From NCBI GenBank assembly GCA_021443825.1, contig JABUTE010000278.1:1-6114 (forward strand): 6,114 bases of DNA, given 5' to 3'. The stretch is from Bacillota bacterium. GTDB lineage: Bacteria > Bacillota > Clostridia > Peptostreptococcales > Anaerovoracaceae. Shown here in pieces: positions 4,745 to 6,114 of the stretch; within the stretch, counting starts at the first letter, position 1, and each line of letters starts with the position of its first letter. The notes beneath the pieces are model-generated. The model saw only the letters and a program-made list of their open reading frames with translations. It was not told the DNA's origin and ran no database searches. The translations under genes and the position numbers were made by a program.

Positions 4745-6109
4745 ATGGCGAAATCAGATCTGCTCTTAATTCTTGACGGTATGAAGGATAAGCTGGATGC
4801 TTCCTGCCAGCAGCTTTGGGATCATCCCGAGGTCGGCGGAACAGAAGACTTTGGCCCCGCTTATTTGAAGGCGATGCTGGCTGAAGAAGGCTTTACGGTC
4901 ACCGTCAACGATAAGCTTCCCACTGCGTTTATCGCAGAGTGGGGAACGGGAAGCCCTGTGCTGGCCTTCCTGGGCGAATACGATGCTCTTCCGGGACTCT
5001 CCCAGAAGGTGTCGGCAACGAAAGAAGAGATCGTTTCGGGCGGTCCCGGGCACGGCTGCGGCCATAACCTGCTTGGCTCGGGAACGGCGGCCTGTGTCAT
5101 CGCCTTAAAAAAGGTGATGGAGCAGGACGGTCTTACAGGCACCCTGCGCTTTTACGGCTGCCCCGAAGAGGAACTGCTCTCCGGCAAGGTCAAGATGGCC
5201 TATCATCACATGTTTGACGGCTGCGACATCGCCTTCAGCTGGCATCCCTCCGACGGAAATACGGTCTATGACAAGGCCTATCTGGCCAGCGCCTCCTACC
5301 GGTTCTATTTTAAGGGGCTGTCTTCTCATGCAGGCCTTGCTCCCCAGAACGGACGCAGCGCTCTGGATGCTGTCGAGATCATGAATGTAGCGGTCCAATA
5401 CCTGCGCGAGCATGTGATCGACGGAACCCGGATCCACTACACCACCGACAGCTGCGGCTATGCTCCCAACATCGTCCATCCCCAGGCAAACTCCTGGTAC
5501 TATGTGAGAGCACCTTTCATCACCGATGTAAAGGAGACGGCAGCCCGCGTCATCAAGTGCGCAAAGGGCGCTGCGACAGCCACCGAAACGGAAGTAGAGG
5601 CAAAGCTGGTCTGCGGCTGCTGCGAGATGCTGACCAACCATGCCTTTGCCGATCTGACCCATAAGAACATGCTGCTGGTTCCGCCCACCGAGTATACACA
5701 GGAGGAGCTTGCCTTCGCTGCGAAGCTTCAGGAGACTCTGAACCCGGCGCTGCTCAGCAGGCAGAAGGCTCTGTACGGTACGGACGCGCCCCTCCACTCC
5801 GGTGCGGCGCCCCGCGATTTCTGGAAGAGCCTGCCTGTGTATGCCTCTTCCGATGCAGGTGATGTCAGCTACATCATGCCCATGAATCTGATCAATACCA
5901 CCTGCTGGCCCATCGGTGTAGCTCCTCATACCTGGCAGGCGGCGGCTTCCACCGGCTCGTCCATCGGAAAAAAAGGTGCCTTATGGTCTGCTAAGGCAAC
6001 AGCTCTTACGGCTTACGATATCCTCACCATGCCCGAAGAACTGGAAAAGATCAAAAACGAATTTCGCCAGCGCAATGACGGAAGCTATAAGCCCATGTAT
6101 GAGGGCTAA
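4745..6109 (+). CDS. M20-family amidohydrolase, AbgB-like (p-aminobenzoyl-glutamate hydrolase subunit B family)
   Basis: This is a cytoplasmic di-metal amidohydrolase that cleaves an amide bond next to an amino acid. E. coli AbgB, the closest named relative I recognise, acts with AbgA on p-aminobenzoyl-glutamate. Motifs in order: LWDHPEVGGTED (24-35), FLGEYDALPGL (75-85), GHGCGHNLLG (102-111, Cys105 and His107 as metal ligands), RFYGCPEEE (135-143, catalytic and metal Glu), SWHP (165-168), the lid-domain GLSSHAGLAP (191-200), NGRSALDAV (202-210), DAGDVS (370-375) and PHTWQ (394-398, His395 ligand). The ATG at 4745 is preferred over an in-frame TTG at 4721 because CGAGG (4732-4736) lies eight bases before it; this gives 454 residues against about 481 for E. 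coli AbgB. AbgB has GEEGGSGK where this protein has EEELLSGK. No AbgA-like partner or transporter is in the window. The substrate is unknown. Confidence 0.88.
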   Translation: MAKSDLLLILDGMKDKLDASCQQLWDHPEVGGTEDFGPAYLKAMLAEEGFTVTVNDKLPTAFIAEWGTGSPVLAFLGEYDALPGLSQKVSATKEEIVSGGPGHGCGHNLLGSGTAACVIALKKVMEQDGLTGTLRFYGCPEEELLSGKVKMAYHHMFDGCDIAFSWHPSDGNTVYDKAYLASASYRFYFKGLSSHAGLAPQNGRSALDAVEIMNVAVQYLREHVIDGTRIHYTTDSCGYAPNIVHPQANSWYYVRAPFITDVKETAARVIKCAKGAATATETEVEAKLVCGCCEMLTNHAFADLTHKNMLLVPPTEYTQEELAFAAKLQETLNPALLSRQKALYGTDAPLHSGAAPRDFWKSLPVYASSDAGDVSYIMPMNLINTTCWPIGVAPHTWQAAASTGSSIGKKGALWSAKATALTAYDILTMPEELEKIKNEFRQRNDGSYKPMYEG

Positions 6110-6114
6110 CAAGA

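Overview
The window looks like a chromosomal segment of an anaerobic, moderately GC-rich Clostridia-type Bacillota. All six genes are on the + strand. The evidence is the Firmicutes-type short omega subunit, strong GGAGG ribosome binding sites, sigma-A-like promoters, compact GNRA-capped intrinsic terminators, and an oxygen-sensitive [4Fe-4S] cysteine desulfidase-family enzyme. Genus cannot be assigned from the sequence alone.

Layout. Positions 1-353 hold rpoZ (omega subunit of RNA polymerase), probably the end of an upstream operon, closed by a perfect terminator hairpin. Positions 377-1117 hold a ThiF/E1-like enzyme, best called TcdA (tRNA ct6A dehydratase). Positions 1107-1300 are a dense control region for the ribosomal operon. 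It has helically phased A-tracts, a good sigma-A promoter whose -10 box lies in the loop of the upstream gene's terminator, and a roughly 110-nt structured leader. Positions 1301-3150 hold rpsB (ribosomal protein S2) and tsf (elongation factor Ts), five bases apart and likely translationally coupled, closed by a strong terminator at 3188-3221. Positions 3222-3378 are a gene-free leader with two stem-loops and two consensus -10 boxes. Positions 3379-4668 encode a CyuA/YhaM (UPF0597) L-cysteine desulfidase-family protein, and 4745-6109 an AbgB-like M20 amidohydrolase.

How it fits together. The first half is core information processing: transcription, tRNA modification and translation. rpsB and tsf show the codon bias of highly expressed genes; lysine in rpsB is almost always AAG. 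The second half looks like a small catabolic pair. A metallo-amidohydrolase could release an amino acid from an N-acyl or amide conjugate, and an Fe-S lyase could eliminate H2S or water from it. That link is inferred from adjacency only.

Main points for a second look: the promoter nested in a terminator at 1156-1202; the candidate S2 leader RNA; an insertion of about 60 residues in the dimerisation region of EF-Ts; and a desulfidase-family protein in which the usual Cys of the GCTEP motif is Val. I see no mobile element, CRISPR array, tRNA or rRNA in the window.
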